Source: Gracilimonas sp046602855 (lineage in GTDB: Bacteria > Bacteroidota > Rhodothermia > Balneolales > Balneolaceae). From it: a stretch of 64,000 bases of DNA. Below the pieces are notes generated by a model that saw nothing but the letters and a program-made list of their open reading frames with translations, ran no database searches and had not been told where the DNA came from. Both the position numbers and the translations under genes were made by a program. Numbering within the stretch: position 1 is the first letter of the stretch; the number at the start of each line of letters is the position of its first letter. Below, in pieces: positions 1 through 9,011 of the stretch. The stretch lies in the NCBI RefSeq assembly GCF_046602855.1, contig NZ_JBKINJ010000001.1:620001-684000 (forward strand), in the 5' to 3' direction.

Positions 1-1755
1 TCCGAAGTTGTGATAATACTTGGAGCGAATAGGACTGCCGCCACGCTGACCAAAAGCAACTACCACAAAACCAAGCTGAGAGAGGGACTGATTTCTACCG
101 GTCGAACCGGTCACTGAGAAACTGGTGGGGAAAGGTTCAGTCTGAGGTCCCGGATATACATAGGCAATGATGGGGTAGCTTTTGTCTGAATCAAAATCGA
201 AAGGTTTCCACATCACGCCATATAGATCGGTGGCCCCGTCTGCAGCTTTCACCGTAATTTCTTCGGGAGCCTGCCAGCCAATTTCTGCTGCTGCTTTTAT
301 ATCTACCTGTTGCAGCTGTAAGGTGACTTCTCCGACAGCATTTCTGACTACAGTAGTGGTAGGCTGATCCACTTTGGAATAATTATCGACAAAGTAATTG
401 CCATCCTCGGAAGGAGAGATATTATGGTTGGCCTCTTCAGGTGTCAAATGTCTGAATCTGGATCCGTCAAAACGAACCGAGTAAAGGTTTTCAAAATAGG
501 GATTTTGACCGGCTTCACGTCCGTAGGCAGAGAAATAAATGGTTTGAGCCGTGGTGTCGATCTTAGCGATGTCACCGACAGTGTAGTAACCTGATGTGAT
601 CTCATTTTTAAGATTGCCTTCACTGTCGTAGCGATAAAGTTGGCCCCATCCGGTGCGCTCGCTCCACCAGATAAATTCTTCCCCTTCATTAATGATGGCC
701 AGCTGAGCATAGCGGGTATTGAAATACGGTTTACTTTCCTCCGAAAACAAGACTTCGACCTCACCGCTGCCGGTATTGGCTTTAAGCACATCGATCTTGC
801 TCCAAGTTCGGTCTCTTCTGAGGATATAAAGAAAATCGGACGTGTCGGTTTCGAAGATGCCACCGCCATTGAAGTAGGCGCCACCAAGGGATTGATCTTC
901 CCACTTATCGGTATCAAGGGTTACAGAGGTTTCAGCTTCAGGATCGAAGACCTTGATCTCATCTATGAAGATGTCCTCTTCTCCGGGCATTGGATATTTG
1001 TAGGTTTCAAGCGTAGGTCTGTCGCCTGAGGAATCAATGACCCAGAGATCTTTGACCTTTCGCTTATCCTGACGCTTGACCCAGAATTTTTCAGAGTCTT
1101 CAAACCAGTTCACGTTAGCTTCGAGCCGTTTGTTTGAGGTGGTGTCATCATCCTCATCCTGATAGCTGAACCAAAGTTCACCATCATCGGTAAGTTGAAT
1201 TTCAGTACTGTCTTCATCATCAGCACGCATCACGTAAAGGTTGTGATCTTTTGCAAAGGCGATCCACGTACTGTCGGGTGAATAGGTAGCCCAATTCTCA
1301 TCTTTCTCCTCTTTCAGGGAATCCCCTTTGATCAGATCATTCCCATTGAGGTTATAGGTGAACTCGATACTGTCTACATGAAAGGTAAAGCGTTCTTTGT
1401 CGGTGTCGTACTCAAAGTCATTCAGGTCCAAATCCTTGGAGTTGAAGGGACGTTCAAAGATCAGGCTAAGCTGAGAGGCCATATCCTCCTGATCGAACAG
1501 CAGTCTTTGAGAAGGTTGTGCTGCGTCTACGTAGTACCAATTCTTACCGTTATTATTTTCGTAGGTGTACCAGAAGCGATCGGTGTCTTCGATCCAGCGT
1601 GGATAGACAGAGGTGTTACCGACCAGTTTTCCCATCTTTTCGCCGGTAAAGCGTTCTGCGGCTTCAAAGTTGGCTTGCTGAGCCAAAGAAAAGGTTGACA
1701 TCCCAAACATGAGCAAGGCAATGGGTAGCAGTGATTTTAAAGATCTAATGAGCAT
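1..1755 (-). CDS. Dipeptidyl peptidase IV-like S9 peptidase, tandem copy A (partial, C-terminus off window)
   Basis: Reading the minus strand from the ATG at 1755 gives 585 uninterrupted codons that run off the left edge. The protein begins with a signal peptide (hydrophobic stretch ending ..FSLAQ) and continues with a DPP IV N-terminal beta-propeller. It is a close paralogue of the complete gene at 1908-4265. The window ends in the alpha/beta-hydrolase domain just after the conserved GQRGGSP..SKYYHNFG segment, so the catalytic Ser, Asp and His lie outside and cannot be checked. Family members are secreted or periplasmic serine exopeptidases that remove dipeptides from proline- or alanine-containing peptides. 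The gene lies downstream of copy B on the same strand, 152 bp away and beyond a terminator, so it may have its own promoter. An AT-rich leader precedes it. Identification is firm; substrate is inferred from the family. Confidence 0.9.
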   Translation of the reverse strand, partial: MLIRSLKSLLPIALLMFGMSTFSLAQQANFEAAERFTGEKMGKLVGNTSVYPRWIEDTDRFWYTYENNNGKNWYYVDAAQPSQRLLFDQEDMASQLSLIFERPFNSKDLDLNDFEYDTDKERFTFHVDSIEFTYNLNGNDLIKGDSLKEEKDENWATYSPDSTWIAFAKDHNLYVMRADDEDSTEIQLTDDGELWFSYQDEDDDTTSNKRLEANVNWFEDSEKFWVKRQDKRKVKDLWVIDSSGDRPTLETYKYPMPGEEDIFIDEIKVFDPEAETSVTLDTDKWEDQSLGGAYFNGGGIFETDTSDFLYILRRDRTWSKIDVLKANTGSGEVEVLFSEESKPYFNTRYAQLAIINEGEEFIWWSERTGWGQLYRYDSEGNLKNEITSGYYTVGDIAKIDTTAQTIYFSAYGREAGQNPYFENLYSVRFDGSRFRHLTPEEANHNISPSEDGNYFVDNYSKVDQPTTTVVRNAVGEVTLQLQQVDIKAAAEIGWQAPEEITVKAADGATDLYGVMWKPFDFDSDKSYPIIAYVYPGPQTEPFPTSFSVTGSTGRNQSLSQLGFVVVAFGQRGGSPIRSKYYHNFG

Positions 1756-1843
1756 GAGAATGAGTTAAGTTTATTGTTCGACCCAAGTAAAGAGTTTTTA
1801 TTGTAAAATTTATATAAATGTAAATCTGAATAAATTAGACGGA

Positions 1844-1876
1844 TAAAAAAAGCCGAAGCAGTTTCCCACTTCGGCG
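1844..1876 (-). terminator. Rho-independent terminator after DPP IV copy B
   Basis: On the minus strand a perfect 7-bp stem (GCCGAAG / CTTCGGC, plus-strand positions 1852-1858 and 1869-1875) with a 10-nt loop is followed by a run of seven U (plus-strand A run 1845-1851). It starts about 30 bp after the copy B stop codon and separates the two tandem peptidase genes. Confidence 0.85.
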
Positions 1877-1907
1877 TTGAATGTTCATTGTTCGATGTTG
1901 AAAAGTT

Positions 1908-4265
1908 CTACTCGTCTTCGGGGAGATTAAAATCCACATTAGTCCGGTAATCACCCAGCAGATGCTGCGCAAAGTAGTACCATTTCTGCCGCTCAAAATA
2001 AGGCTGATATGGCCCGAAACCATGTCTCTGACCCGGCAGGATCATCATATCAAATCGCTTACCCGCTTTAACAAGGGCATCGACCAAGCGAAGCGTGTTG
2101 GCCGGATGTACGTTATTATCCATATCACCGTGAACAAGCAGTAAATGTCCTTTCAAGTTTTCAGCCAGCTCGGCATTGGTCTTGATCTCACTCTCAAATG
2201 CGATCACTTCTTTCTCCACTTCAACGCTGTCTCCATTCATTTCCTTCACGGTCTTTTTCACTTCTGTAACTCCGTGGTGTGTTTCTCCCCACCAGGTGTT
2301 ATAGATATTATTATCGTGGTTACCCGCTGACGAAACGGCGGCCGTATAGAAATCAGGGTAGGTCAGAAGAGCCGCTGTACTCATAAATCCGCCTCCGGAA
2401 TGACCAAAGATCCCGACTTTGTCATCGTTGATGAAAGGATGCCGGGCCGCCAGTTGTTCGATACCATATTTGTTATCAGCAAGCGGGTAGTCTCTCAAAT
2501 TGTCGTAGCCGTAGGTGTGGTAATATCTGGACCGCATCGGACTACCGCCCCGGTTCCCGAATGCCACTACTACAAATCCTAATTGAGCAAGGGCCTGATT
2601 TCGGCCTGTGTATCCCTGAAGGGAAAAACTGGTTGGAAACGGTTCTGTCTGTGGCCCCGGATACACATAAGAAATGATCGGATAGCTTTTGGTAGAATCA
2701 AAATCGAATGGTTTCCACATCACTCCGTAAATATCGGTGACTCCATCGGCTGCTTTGATCTTGAATTCCTCCGGAGCTTCCCAACCGATCTCCTCGGCAG
2801 CTGTCATATCCACTTCCTGTAGGGTCAGACGAACACGGCCATTTTCATCACGGAGAACAGTGCGTGTTGGCTGATCGACTCTGGAGATGTTATCCACAAA
2901 ATAGTTGTCTTCATCTGATTCTGAGATCCAATGGTTGGCATTCTCGGGCGTCAGGTGCTTGAAGTCGGAACCGTCAAATTCGACGCTGTAAAGGTTGCTG
3001 TGGTAAGGATTGTCACCATCGCGGCCAAAGGCTTCAAAGAAGATCTTTTTGTCGGCGGTATCCACTTTCACTACATCACCAACTACAAAATTACCGTCAG
3101 TGATCTGATTTATTAGATTGCCTTCACTATCATATCTGTAAAGCTGGCCCCATCCGGTTCGTTCACTCCACCAAAGATATTCTTCACCATCATTCATGAT
3201 GCCTAAATACTGGTAACTCCAGTTAAAGTAAGGCTTGCTGGTCTCACTCAGAAGTATTTCGGTTTCTCCGCTCTCAGTATCACCTATTAGGACGTCAACT
3301 TTATCAGAAAGTCGATTTTCGCGATAAATGTAGAGTTTGTCGGAGCTGCTGGCTCTGTAATCTCCGGTTTGATGATTTCCAAAATTTGCCCTTAGATCCT
3401 GATCTTCCCATTTGTCGGTATCCATGCGGACCCGGTTTCGAGTGGCAATATCAAATACTTCAACATGATCGATGCCGATCTCATCTTCGCCGGGCATACC
3501 GTATTTATAGGTTTCGAGTTCAGGTCGCTCAGTCAGTGAATTGATAACCCAAAGTTCGTCAACCTCACGCATATCGCTTCGGGTGACATATAATTTTGTC
3601 TCGTCGTCAAAAAATCGTGCATTCGTTCTGAGCCTTTCATTACTGGTAGTGTCACCCTCATCGGCCTGATAGCTGAACCATCTTTCGCCATCCTCAGAAA
3701 GCTGTATTTCCGTACTGTCCTCATCATCAGATCGCATCACATATAGGTTATGATCTTTGGCAAAGGCGATATAGGTGCTGTCTGGAGAGTAGGTTGCCCA
3801 TTGCTCATCTTCTTCCTCTTTCAGGGAATCACCTTTGATCAGATCATTTCCATTGAGGTTATAGGTGAATTCGATGCTGTCTACATGAAAGGTGAAGCGT
3901 TCTTTGTCGGTGTCGTACTCAAAGTCTTTCAGGTCCAGGTCTTTGGAATTGAAAGGACGTTCAAAGATCAGGGTAAGCTGAGAAGCCATATTCTCCTGAT
4001 CGAAGAGAAGGCGCTGAGAGGCTTGCTCGGCATTCACGAAATACCAGTTCTTGCCTTCAGAGTTTTCAAAAGGATACCAGAAGTTGTTGGTATCTTCGAT
4101 CCAGCGTGGATAAACAGAGGTATTACCAATGAGTTTCTCCATTTTATCGCCGGTGAATCGCTCAGCAGCTTCAAAATTTGCCTCTTGAGCTAAGGTTGTA
4201 ATGTTTGCGGTAAAAGTCAGGATCAGTGCAAAGAAAAATCCTTTCATCAATATTGGGGAATTCAT
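1908..4265 (-). CDS. Dipeptidyl peptidase IV-like S9 peptidase, tandem copy B (complete)
   Basis: The 785-aa protein has a signal peptide (residues about 1-27, ending TTLAQ), a DPP IV N-terminal propeller (about 60-480) and an S9 alpha/beta-hydrolase domain (about 510-785). The catalytic triad is visible: Ser623 in GHSGGGF, Asp716 in HGDMDNNVH and His748 in QRHGFG. Length fits the S9B family (about 700-800 aa). It is expected to be exported and to release N-terminal dipeptides during peptide scavenging. A charged stretch at about 665-695 (KKTVKEMNGDSVEVEKE) looks like a lineage-specific insert in the catalytic domain. Copy A lies directly downstream; the two are very similar in places and diverged in others. 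Function is known for the family; the exact substrate is not determined here. Confidence 0.95.
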   Translation of the reverse strand: MNSPILMKGFFFALILTFTANITTLAQEANFEAAERFTGDKMEKLIGNTSVYPRWIEDTNNFWYPFENSEGKNWYFVNAEQASQRLLFDQENMASQLTLIFERPFNSKDLDLKDFEYDTDKERFTFHVDSIEFTYNLNGNDLIKGDSLKEEEDEQWATYSPDSTYIAFAKDHNLYVMRSDDEDSTEIQLSEDGERWFSYQADEGDTTSNERLRTNARFFDDETKLYVTRSDMREVDELWVINSLTERPELETYKYGMPGEDEIGIDHVEVFDIATRNRVRMDTDKWEDQDLRANFGNHQTGDYRASSSDKLYIYRENRLSDKVDVLIGDTESGETEILLSETSKPYFNWSYQYLGIMNDGEEYLWWSERTGWGQLYRYDSEGNLINQITDGNFVVGDVVKVDTADKKIFFEAFGRDGDNPYHSNLYSVEFDGSDFKHLTPENANHWISESDEDNYFVDNISRVDQPTRTVLRDENGRVRLTLQEVDMTAAEEIGWEAPEEFKIKAADGVTDIYGVMWKPFDFDSTKSYPIISYVYPGPQTEPFPTSFSLQGYTGRNQALAQLGFVVVAFGNRGGSPMRSRYYHTYGYDNLRDYPLADNKYGIEQLAARHPFINDDKVGIFGHSGGGFMSTAALLTYPDFYTAAVSSAGNHDNNIYNTWWGETHHGVTEVKKTVKEMNGDSVEVEKEVIAFESEIKTNAELAENLKGHLLLVHGDMDNNVHPANTLRLVDALVKAGKRFDMMILPGQRHGFGPYQPYFERQKWYYFAQHLLGDYRTNVDFNLPEDE

Positions 4266-4385
4266 AGACAGTTGGATATAGTTTTAGTTACTGGCTACAA
4301 AGAAACGGCATATTTTTGTAAAACACTTGTAAACATTTGATCAAATTGTGTTTGAGAGTGCTTCCAAATGATTGAACTCTTTGGT

Positions 4386-4730
4386 TTAAGCGCCCATTAT
4401 GATCTCTGCGATCCTTTCGGGTTCCTGTAATCCAACAAGGGAATAGTTTCGTGTGGAGGTGCTCACAATTAAAGTGCCGATATTAAAAGGGCGGCGCCTG
4501 ATCTCGATATTGCTAATATTATCAAGGTCAATATTTCTGGAATACTTCCCATCCACAATGGTGAGCATATCAATACCGATCCTGTACGAGGTACGGCGCC
4601 GCTTGAGTTCGGTTTTCCACAGCAAATACAGACCGATCAAAAAAGGGCTTAGAAGGAATCCAACGATATAACTCCGGAAAAAAGCTTTGGGAGAAGGAGT
4701 TAGGAAGATCGGGCGTTGCTGATTGTGCAT
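4386..4730 (-). CDS. Small membrane protein with PH-like (YdbS/bPH-type) domain, hypothetical
   Basis: Reading from ATG at 4730 gives 114 aa; an upstream in-frame TTG at 4793 would add 21 residues and would almost abut the divergent ccmC start, so I prefer the ATG. The N-terminal third holds a hydrophobic segment (SYIVGFLLSPFLIGLYLLW), followed by an Arg/Lys cluster and a C-terminal beta-rich region (IGIDMLTIVDGKYSRNIDLDNISNIEIRR..) of the kind seen in bacterial PH domains. Such proteins are usually membrane-associated with poorly known function. It is divergent from the ccm genes. The PH-like assignment rests on pattern only and is moderate to weak. Confidence 0.6.
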   Translation of the reverse strand: MHNQQRPIFLTPSPKAFFRSYIVGFLLSPFLIGLYLLWKTELKRRRTSYRIGIDMLTIVDGKYSRNIDLDNISNIEIRRRPFNIGTLIVSTSTRNYSLVGLQEPERIAEIIMGA

Positions 4731-4825
4731 GTCGGATTTTACGGATTTTATACTCAGAATATCGGGCCGAAGTTTGTATATTTTATCCTTCAAACGCAGT
4801 TATAGTTAATGAAATTCACACACTC

Positions 4826-5482
4826 TTGAAAATCTGGAAATACGTAGTAGCCGTCTGGATGACCATTGTCATTTCTGCCGGTTTTCTGATTTACATTCCT
4901 GAGATCCCTATTTTGGAACAGACAGCACGGAATATCTTCTTTCATGTGCCCATGTGGATGACGATGTTCGTACTTTTTCTGATCAGCTTCTGGTATAGCA
5001 TTCAGTATTTGAATGAACCTGATCCTGTATTTGATATCAAAGCCTCATCTGCGGCAACGGTGGGTGTGGCATTTGGCATTTGCGGTCTGCTAACCGGCTC
5101 ACTTTGGGCAAGATTTACATGGGGTTCCTGGTGGACATTTGCTGAGCCAAAAATGAATCTGGCTGCACTCGCACTGATGATCTATGTGGCTTATTTTATG
5201 TTACGTTCTGCTTTTGATGATCGTGAGAAGCGGGCAAAACTCGCAGCGGTCTATAACATATTTGCAGTAACCACTATACCATTTTTGTTATATGTGGTGC
5301 CAAGGCAGTTGACAAGCCTGCATCCGGGTGCTGACGGAAATCCTGCTTTCAGTGAAATTACAGCCGAAGAATTAAGGTTTATTCTGTATCCCGCATTTAT
5401 AGGGTTTATCGCTCTTGGTATCTGGATATATGATATTCATCATCGTTATAACAGGGTAAAACTTGAATTGGAGAATTCGTAG
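4826..5482 (+). CDS. ccmC: Cytochrome c maturation heme-handling protein CcmC
   Basis: The 218-aa polytopic membrane protein carries the CcsA/CcmC tryptophan-rich signature (TWGSWWTF at about 99-106) and the two histidines expected to hold heme, one in the FFHVPMW segment (about 38-44) and one in TSLHPG (about 164-169). CcmC presents heme to CcmE during System I cytochrome c maturation. Start is TTG at 4826; no in-frame ATG lies upstream, and the next methionine (residue 12) would cut into the first membrane segment. A six-codon mini-ORF (ATG at 4809) ends in a TGA overlapping this TTG. It is followed after 58 bp by ccmD-like, ccmE and, further on, ccmF, so this is a ccm operon. Identification is firm; the start is less certain. 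Confidence 0.93.
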   Translation: MKIWKYVVAVWMTIVISAGFLIYIPEIPILEQTARNIFFHVPMWMTMFVLFLISFWYSIQYLNEPDPVFDIKASSAATVGVAFGICGLLTGSLWARFTWGSWWTFAEPKMNLAALALMIYVAYFMLRSAFDDREKRAKLAAVYNIFAVTTIPFLLYVVPRQLTSLHPGADGNPAFSEITAEELRFILYPAFIGFIALGIWIYDIHHRYNRVKLELENS

Positions 5483-5540
5483 TTTTAAAGCATAACCATT
5501 GGATCGACGATCGATCTGATCCAGAATAAAAAAATAATCT

Positions 5541-5783
5541 ATGCAAGAAGATTCAGTAGCTTCCGTTGACACCCTTACAGAGGCATACTCTGATCAGTGG
5601 GCAGGAGCTGCATCAGGTGAAGAAACAAATGCATTTATACAATTTATGAGCTCTAACGATCTTATTTTTGTTGTACTCGGAGTCAGCCTTATCATTTGGC
5701 TTGTACTCATCTTCTTTCTTTTCAAAGTTGATAGAAAAGTCAGTGAACTTGAACAGGAAATTCAAAACAGTAAAAAATCATGA
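5541..5783 (+). CDS. ccmD: CcmD-family small membrane protein
   Basis: The 80-aa protein has an acidic N-terminal half, a single membrane segment (about 41-61, LIFVVLGVSLIIWLVLIFFLF) and a short charged C-terminal helix (KVDRKVSELEQEIQNSKKS). This size and layout, between ccmC and ccmE, fits the CcmD family proteins of Bacteroidota, which help release holo-CcmE from CcmABC in System I. Its stop overlaps the ccmE start by four bases (ATGA), implying translational coupling. Sequence conservation in this family is low, so position is most of the evidence. Confidence 0.8.
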   Translation: MQEDSVASVDTLTEAYSDQWAGAASGEETNAFIQFMSSNDLIFVVLGVSLIIWLVLIFFLFKVDRKVSELEQEIQNSKKS

Positions 5784-6175
5784 AGCCAAAGCTGATCATT
5801 GGAATTATTGCCATCGTTGGTTTTACATCATTACTGATGTATAACTTTGGGGAAAGCATAAGTACCTACACAACCTTTGAAGGAGCCGGTGAGCGTTCGA
5901 CAGCTCATATACCCGGAACATGGGATGCGGAAAAAGGAGCCGAATTCTCTTTAGAAACCAAACGTTTTACATTCTATATGAAGGATGAAGATGGAGTTTC
6001 CAGAAAGGTGGTCTATTCTAAACCCAAACCGAATAATTTTGAACAGGCTGATCAGCTTGTTGTAATCGGAGAAATGAGGGGAGACACCTTCTATGCAAAT
6101 CAAATGTTGATGAAGTGTCCCTCAAAGTACAACGATGCGGATCCCGGTCAGTTCACTGAAGCTGTATCAGGCTAG
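5780..6175 (+). CDS. ccmE: Cytochrome c maturation heme chaperone CcmE, C-type (CxxxY) variant
   Basis: The 131-aa protein has one N-terminal membrane anchor (about 4-21) and an OB-fold domain with the family motif VVIGEMRGDTFYANQMLMKCPSKY in its last strand. CcmE binds heme covalently in the periplasm and passes it to CcmF. In most proteobacteria the heme ligand is His in HxxxY; here the position is Cys113 in C-P-S-K-Y117, the CxxxY variant known from some sulfate reducers and archaea. The start overlaps ccmD by four bases. The gene is certain; the variant chemistry is inferred from the motif. Confidence 0.93.
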   Translation: MKPKLIIGIIAIVGFTSLLMYNFGESISTYTTFEGAGERSTAHIPGTWDAEKGAEFSLETKRFTFYMKDEDGVSRKVVYSKPKPNNFEQADQLVVIGEMRGDTFYANQMLMKCPSKYNDADPGQFTEAVSG

Positions 6176-6265
6176 TACAGTACCTGAATGCAACCACTGA
6201 AGTTGTCTATACTTACACACTCAAATTCATCAAGAGCCACTACCTAAAAAATATCATACCCATCC

Positions 6266-8770
6266 ATGCTTGGAATCCTAGGTAAACTATTATTATCAGC
6301 CTCTTTCATTACTTCGATCGGGGCAATGGTTTTCTATTTTATATCATCCAATAAAGATGAAAACCGTACACTTAAAATCGGTAATTGGCTCTTTGCAGCC
6401 AAAACTACCTTTTTGGTGATCGCTTCCGGAATCCTTATTTATCTGATCTTTCAGCATCAGTTCCAGTATTATTATGTGTTTAATTATACCAGCCTGGACC
6501 TGACTCCCCGTTACCTGTTCTCAGCTTTTTATGGTGGGCAGGAGGGAAGCTTCATGCTCTGGATCCTCTTTTCTGCCTTCTTTGGCTTTGGTCTTATGAA
6601 GTGGACACGGGCACCTTATAAAGCACCTGTTCTTTTCTTCCTGACCTTGACTCAGGTGTTTCTGCTTTCAATGCTTTTGGGTTGGGATATTTTTGGATTG
6701 AAACTCGGTGCTTCACCTTTCCGAACCATAGCAGAGGAAATGCCGAATGCTCCGTTTTTACAGTCTAATCCTGATTTTATACCAAGTGATGGTAGCGGAC
6801 TCAACGATCTTCTGAAAAGTCCGTGGATGATGATCCATCCGCCTGTACTTTTCATAGGTTTTGCCATGATGACGATCCCTTATTGTTTTGCTATGGCGGC
6901 CCTCTGGAAACAGCAATATCATAAGTGGATAGGTCCGGCTTTGCCGTGGACCCTAAGTGCCAATGTTGCTTTACTGACAGCTATATTCCTTGGTGGCTAT
7001 TGGGCATACGTGACCCTTTCGTTCGGTGGTTATTGGGCCTGGGATCCCGTTGAAAATGCCTCTTTGGTGCCATGGCTGATAGGAACGGCCGGTATCCATA
7101 CTATGATCATTCAGCGGAAAAGTGCCATTGCCCAGAAATCTTCCATATTGTTTGCCATACTTGCTTATGTAGCGGTCGTGTACGAAACATTTTTGACCCG
7201 TTCCGGAATTTTAGGGAGCTCGTCAGTGCACAGTTTTGTGGATCTGGGGTTATATAATCAGTTGTTGGCGTTTATGCTGGTGGTCACATTAGTGGGACTC
7301 GGCTTGTTCTTCTGGAGATACAAAGAACTTCCATCACCTGATAAAGAATCTAAGATTCTGAGTCGGGAGTTTATGACTGTAACGGGTGCCATGATGTTAC
7401 TGATTCTCGGTTTGGTGATCATTTTGGGAACCAGTTCTCCAATTTTAGGTCTTCTATTTGTTGAAAACCCAACTCCGCCTGAGATCTCCTTCTATAACAC
7501 CTGGAGTATGCCGATCGTTATGATCATGGCCCTGTTAACGGTATTGGGGCAATACCTTTTCTGGAACAAATATGATGCTGAGTCACTGGCCGCAGCATTG
7601 ATCAATCCACTGCTTGTTACAAGTGCTGTTACGATAGTAAGCGTGATACTTGGTGATGTCAGAGATCTGTACCATATGGTTTACCTGTTCTGTGGTTTCT
7701 TTGCCATTTTTGGTAATGCATGGATCATGACAAAGCTCACTGTTCGCAATCCAAAAGTTATTGGAGGTTCATTGACACATGTGGGCTTTGGACTTTTGTT
7801 GGTGGGAATTCTGGCGTCTTCCGCTTATAATGAACCTTTGGTGGATCAAAAAACAGCGAACTATAACACAGCTGTCGAAAGAGGTGAGGTGATGGATGAA
7901 CAGGGATTTAAAGTCACCCAGAAAGAGGAAATGTTGCTCCTGAATCTTAATGAACCCATACTGATAGATAATCGATATATGGTGACCTATGAAGGGTATG
8001 AACTGGATAACACCGTCAGAAGAGGGCAGCAGACATATAAGATCCGGTTCGAGCCAATTGATGGAGGTAAACCTTTTTACATGAATCCGGAGGTGTACCC
8101 AATGCTTACTTCAAGTACTCAGGAGAACATCCAGTGGTCCGTGGACCCGGATGTAAGAACAGGTTTAATGAGTGATATCTATCTTTATGTAGGCGGAAGC
8201 TCATACGTAGAGGAACAAAATGAATGGGTGAAAAAGAATGCTGAGATGATGCAGAATATCGCTGCACAGGATTCTTTGGGAAGTGAAGAGGATTCTGTGA
8301 ACGTACAGTCTTTTAACATGAATCCGGGGCAAACGATAGAGGTAGGAAACTACAACATACGGTTCGTGAATTATATTCAAACAGATAGCACGGAACTACC
8401 ACCAAATACCACTATTGGAGTAAGGGCAGAAGTTGAACTTATTCATCCGGCAAGCAACAGAGTGATCACACTTGATCCTTTGTTTGCGGTCTATACGGAG
8501 AACGGGCAGAGTTATATCTTTTCTCCGCCGGCTTTTGCTTCAGAATTCGATCTGGAATTTCAGTTCACTCAGATAAATCCTCAGGAAAATAGTATAGAAC
8601 TTACGGTTACAGGACTCGAAGAAGAGTATGAACCGGAGTGGGTGCTTGTTGTGGCCGATGAGAAGCCATTTATATCTGTGGTTTGGGCGGGTACATTTGT
8701 ACTGATGATTGGCTTTAGCATCTCAATTTTCCGACATTGGGGTCGCGAGAAAGAAAAGAACTCGGATTAA
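6266..8770 (+). CDS. ccmF: Cytochrome c heme lyase subunit CcmF
   Basis: The 834-aa multi-spanning protein carries the CcmF tryptophan-rich heme-handling motif (GGYWAWDPVENAS, about residues 252-264) and the typical arrangement of many N-terminal membrane helices, a long soluble periplasmic part (about 520-790) and a final helix (FISVVWAGTFVLMIGFSISIF). CcmF accepts heme from CcmE and, with CcmH, ligates it to apocytochrome c. It is 90 bp after ccmE on the same strand. Length is somewhat above the roughly 650 aa of E. coli CcmF because the soluble part is long, which is common in Bacteroidota. CcmG and CcmH are not in this window. Confidence 0.95.
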   Translation: MLGILGKLLLSASFITSIGAMVFYFISSNKDENRTLKIGNWLFAAKTTFLVIASGILIYLIFQHQFQYYYVFNYTSLDLTPRYLFSAFYGGQEGSFMLWILFSAFFGFGLMKWTRAPYKAPVLFFLTLTQVFLLSMLLGWDIFGLKLGASPFRTIAEEMPNAPFLQSNPDFIPSDGSGLNDLLKSPWMMIHPPVLFIGFAMMTIPYCFAMAALWKQQYHKWIGPALPWTLSANVALLTAIFLGGYWAYVTLSFGGYWAWDPVENASLVPWLIGTAGIHTMIIQRKSAIAQKSSILFAILAYVAVVYETFLTRSGILGSSSVHSFVDLGLYNQLLAFMLVVTLVGLGLFFWRYKELPSPDKESKILSREFMTVTGAMMLLILGLVIILGTSSPILGLLFVENPTPPEISFYNTWSMPIVMIMALLTVLGQYLFWNKYDAESLAAALINPLLVTSAVTIVSVILGDVRDLYHMVYLFCGFFAIFGNAWIMTKLTVRNPKVIGGSLTHVGFGLLLVGILASSAYNEPLVDQKTANYNTAVERGEVMDEQGFKVTQKEEMLLLNLNEPILIDNRYMVTYEGYELDNTVRRGQQTYKIRFEPIDGGKPFYMNPEVYPMLTSSTQENIQWSVDPDVRTGLMSDIYLYVGGSSYVEEQNEWVKKNAEMMQNIAAQDSLGSEEDSVNVQSFNMNPGQTIEVGNYNIRFVNYIQTDSTELPPNTTIGVRAEVELIHPASNRVITLDPLFAVYTENGQSYIFSPPAFASEFDLEFQFTQINPQENSIELTVTGLEEEYEPEWVLVVADEKPFISVVWAGTFVLMIGFSISIFRHWGREKEKNSD

Positions 8771-9011
8771 GCTCATGCTTTACAGAAGAACGGTTTTAAA
8801 TGCTTGATCACAGTCAGTTCAATATTCATATTTATTTCGATCATCGAGCCGGGATATCAAAGTATAGCAGCTAAACTCAGATTTAATTTCTGACCTTTCT
8901 ATTCAGTTTTTTTCAGGATAGTTATTATTTGAAAAATAGCTCGTATTACCTTGAAAAACGCTTCCAAAAAGGGTAATCTGATTAAAATCACTAATCAAAA
9001 AATCTGAAAGA
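8771..9011. other. Intergenic region between ccmF and the acyl-CoA dehydrogenase gene
   Basis: This 241-bp gap has no credible ORF. It is AT-rich near the downstream gene. A short spaced inverted repeat (ATTACC at 8945-8950, GGTAAT at 8972-8977) sits about 40 bp before the start codon and could belong to the promoter, but the match is short and may be chance. Confidence 0.4.

Noticed and set aside
444..1029. Overlapping open frames on both strands inside DPP IV copy A
   Set aside because: They lie within the long paralogue frame and show no family pattern or signals; they are shadow frames.
4809..4829. Alternative ccmC start at the ATG at 4809
   Set aside because: That frame stops after six codons, so it cannot start ccmC without a frameshift; TTG at 4826 is used instead.
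5500..5523. Inverted repeat TGGATC..GATCCA in the ccmC-ccmD gap
   Set aside because: Only 6 bp with a 12-nt spacer and no T run directly after; not a convincing terminator or regulatory site.
8945..8977. Spaced ATTACC/GGTAAT repeat upstream of the dehydrogenase
   Set aside because: Six-base matches with a wide spacer arise often by chance in AT-rich DNA, so no operator is called.
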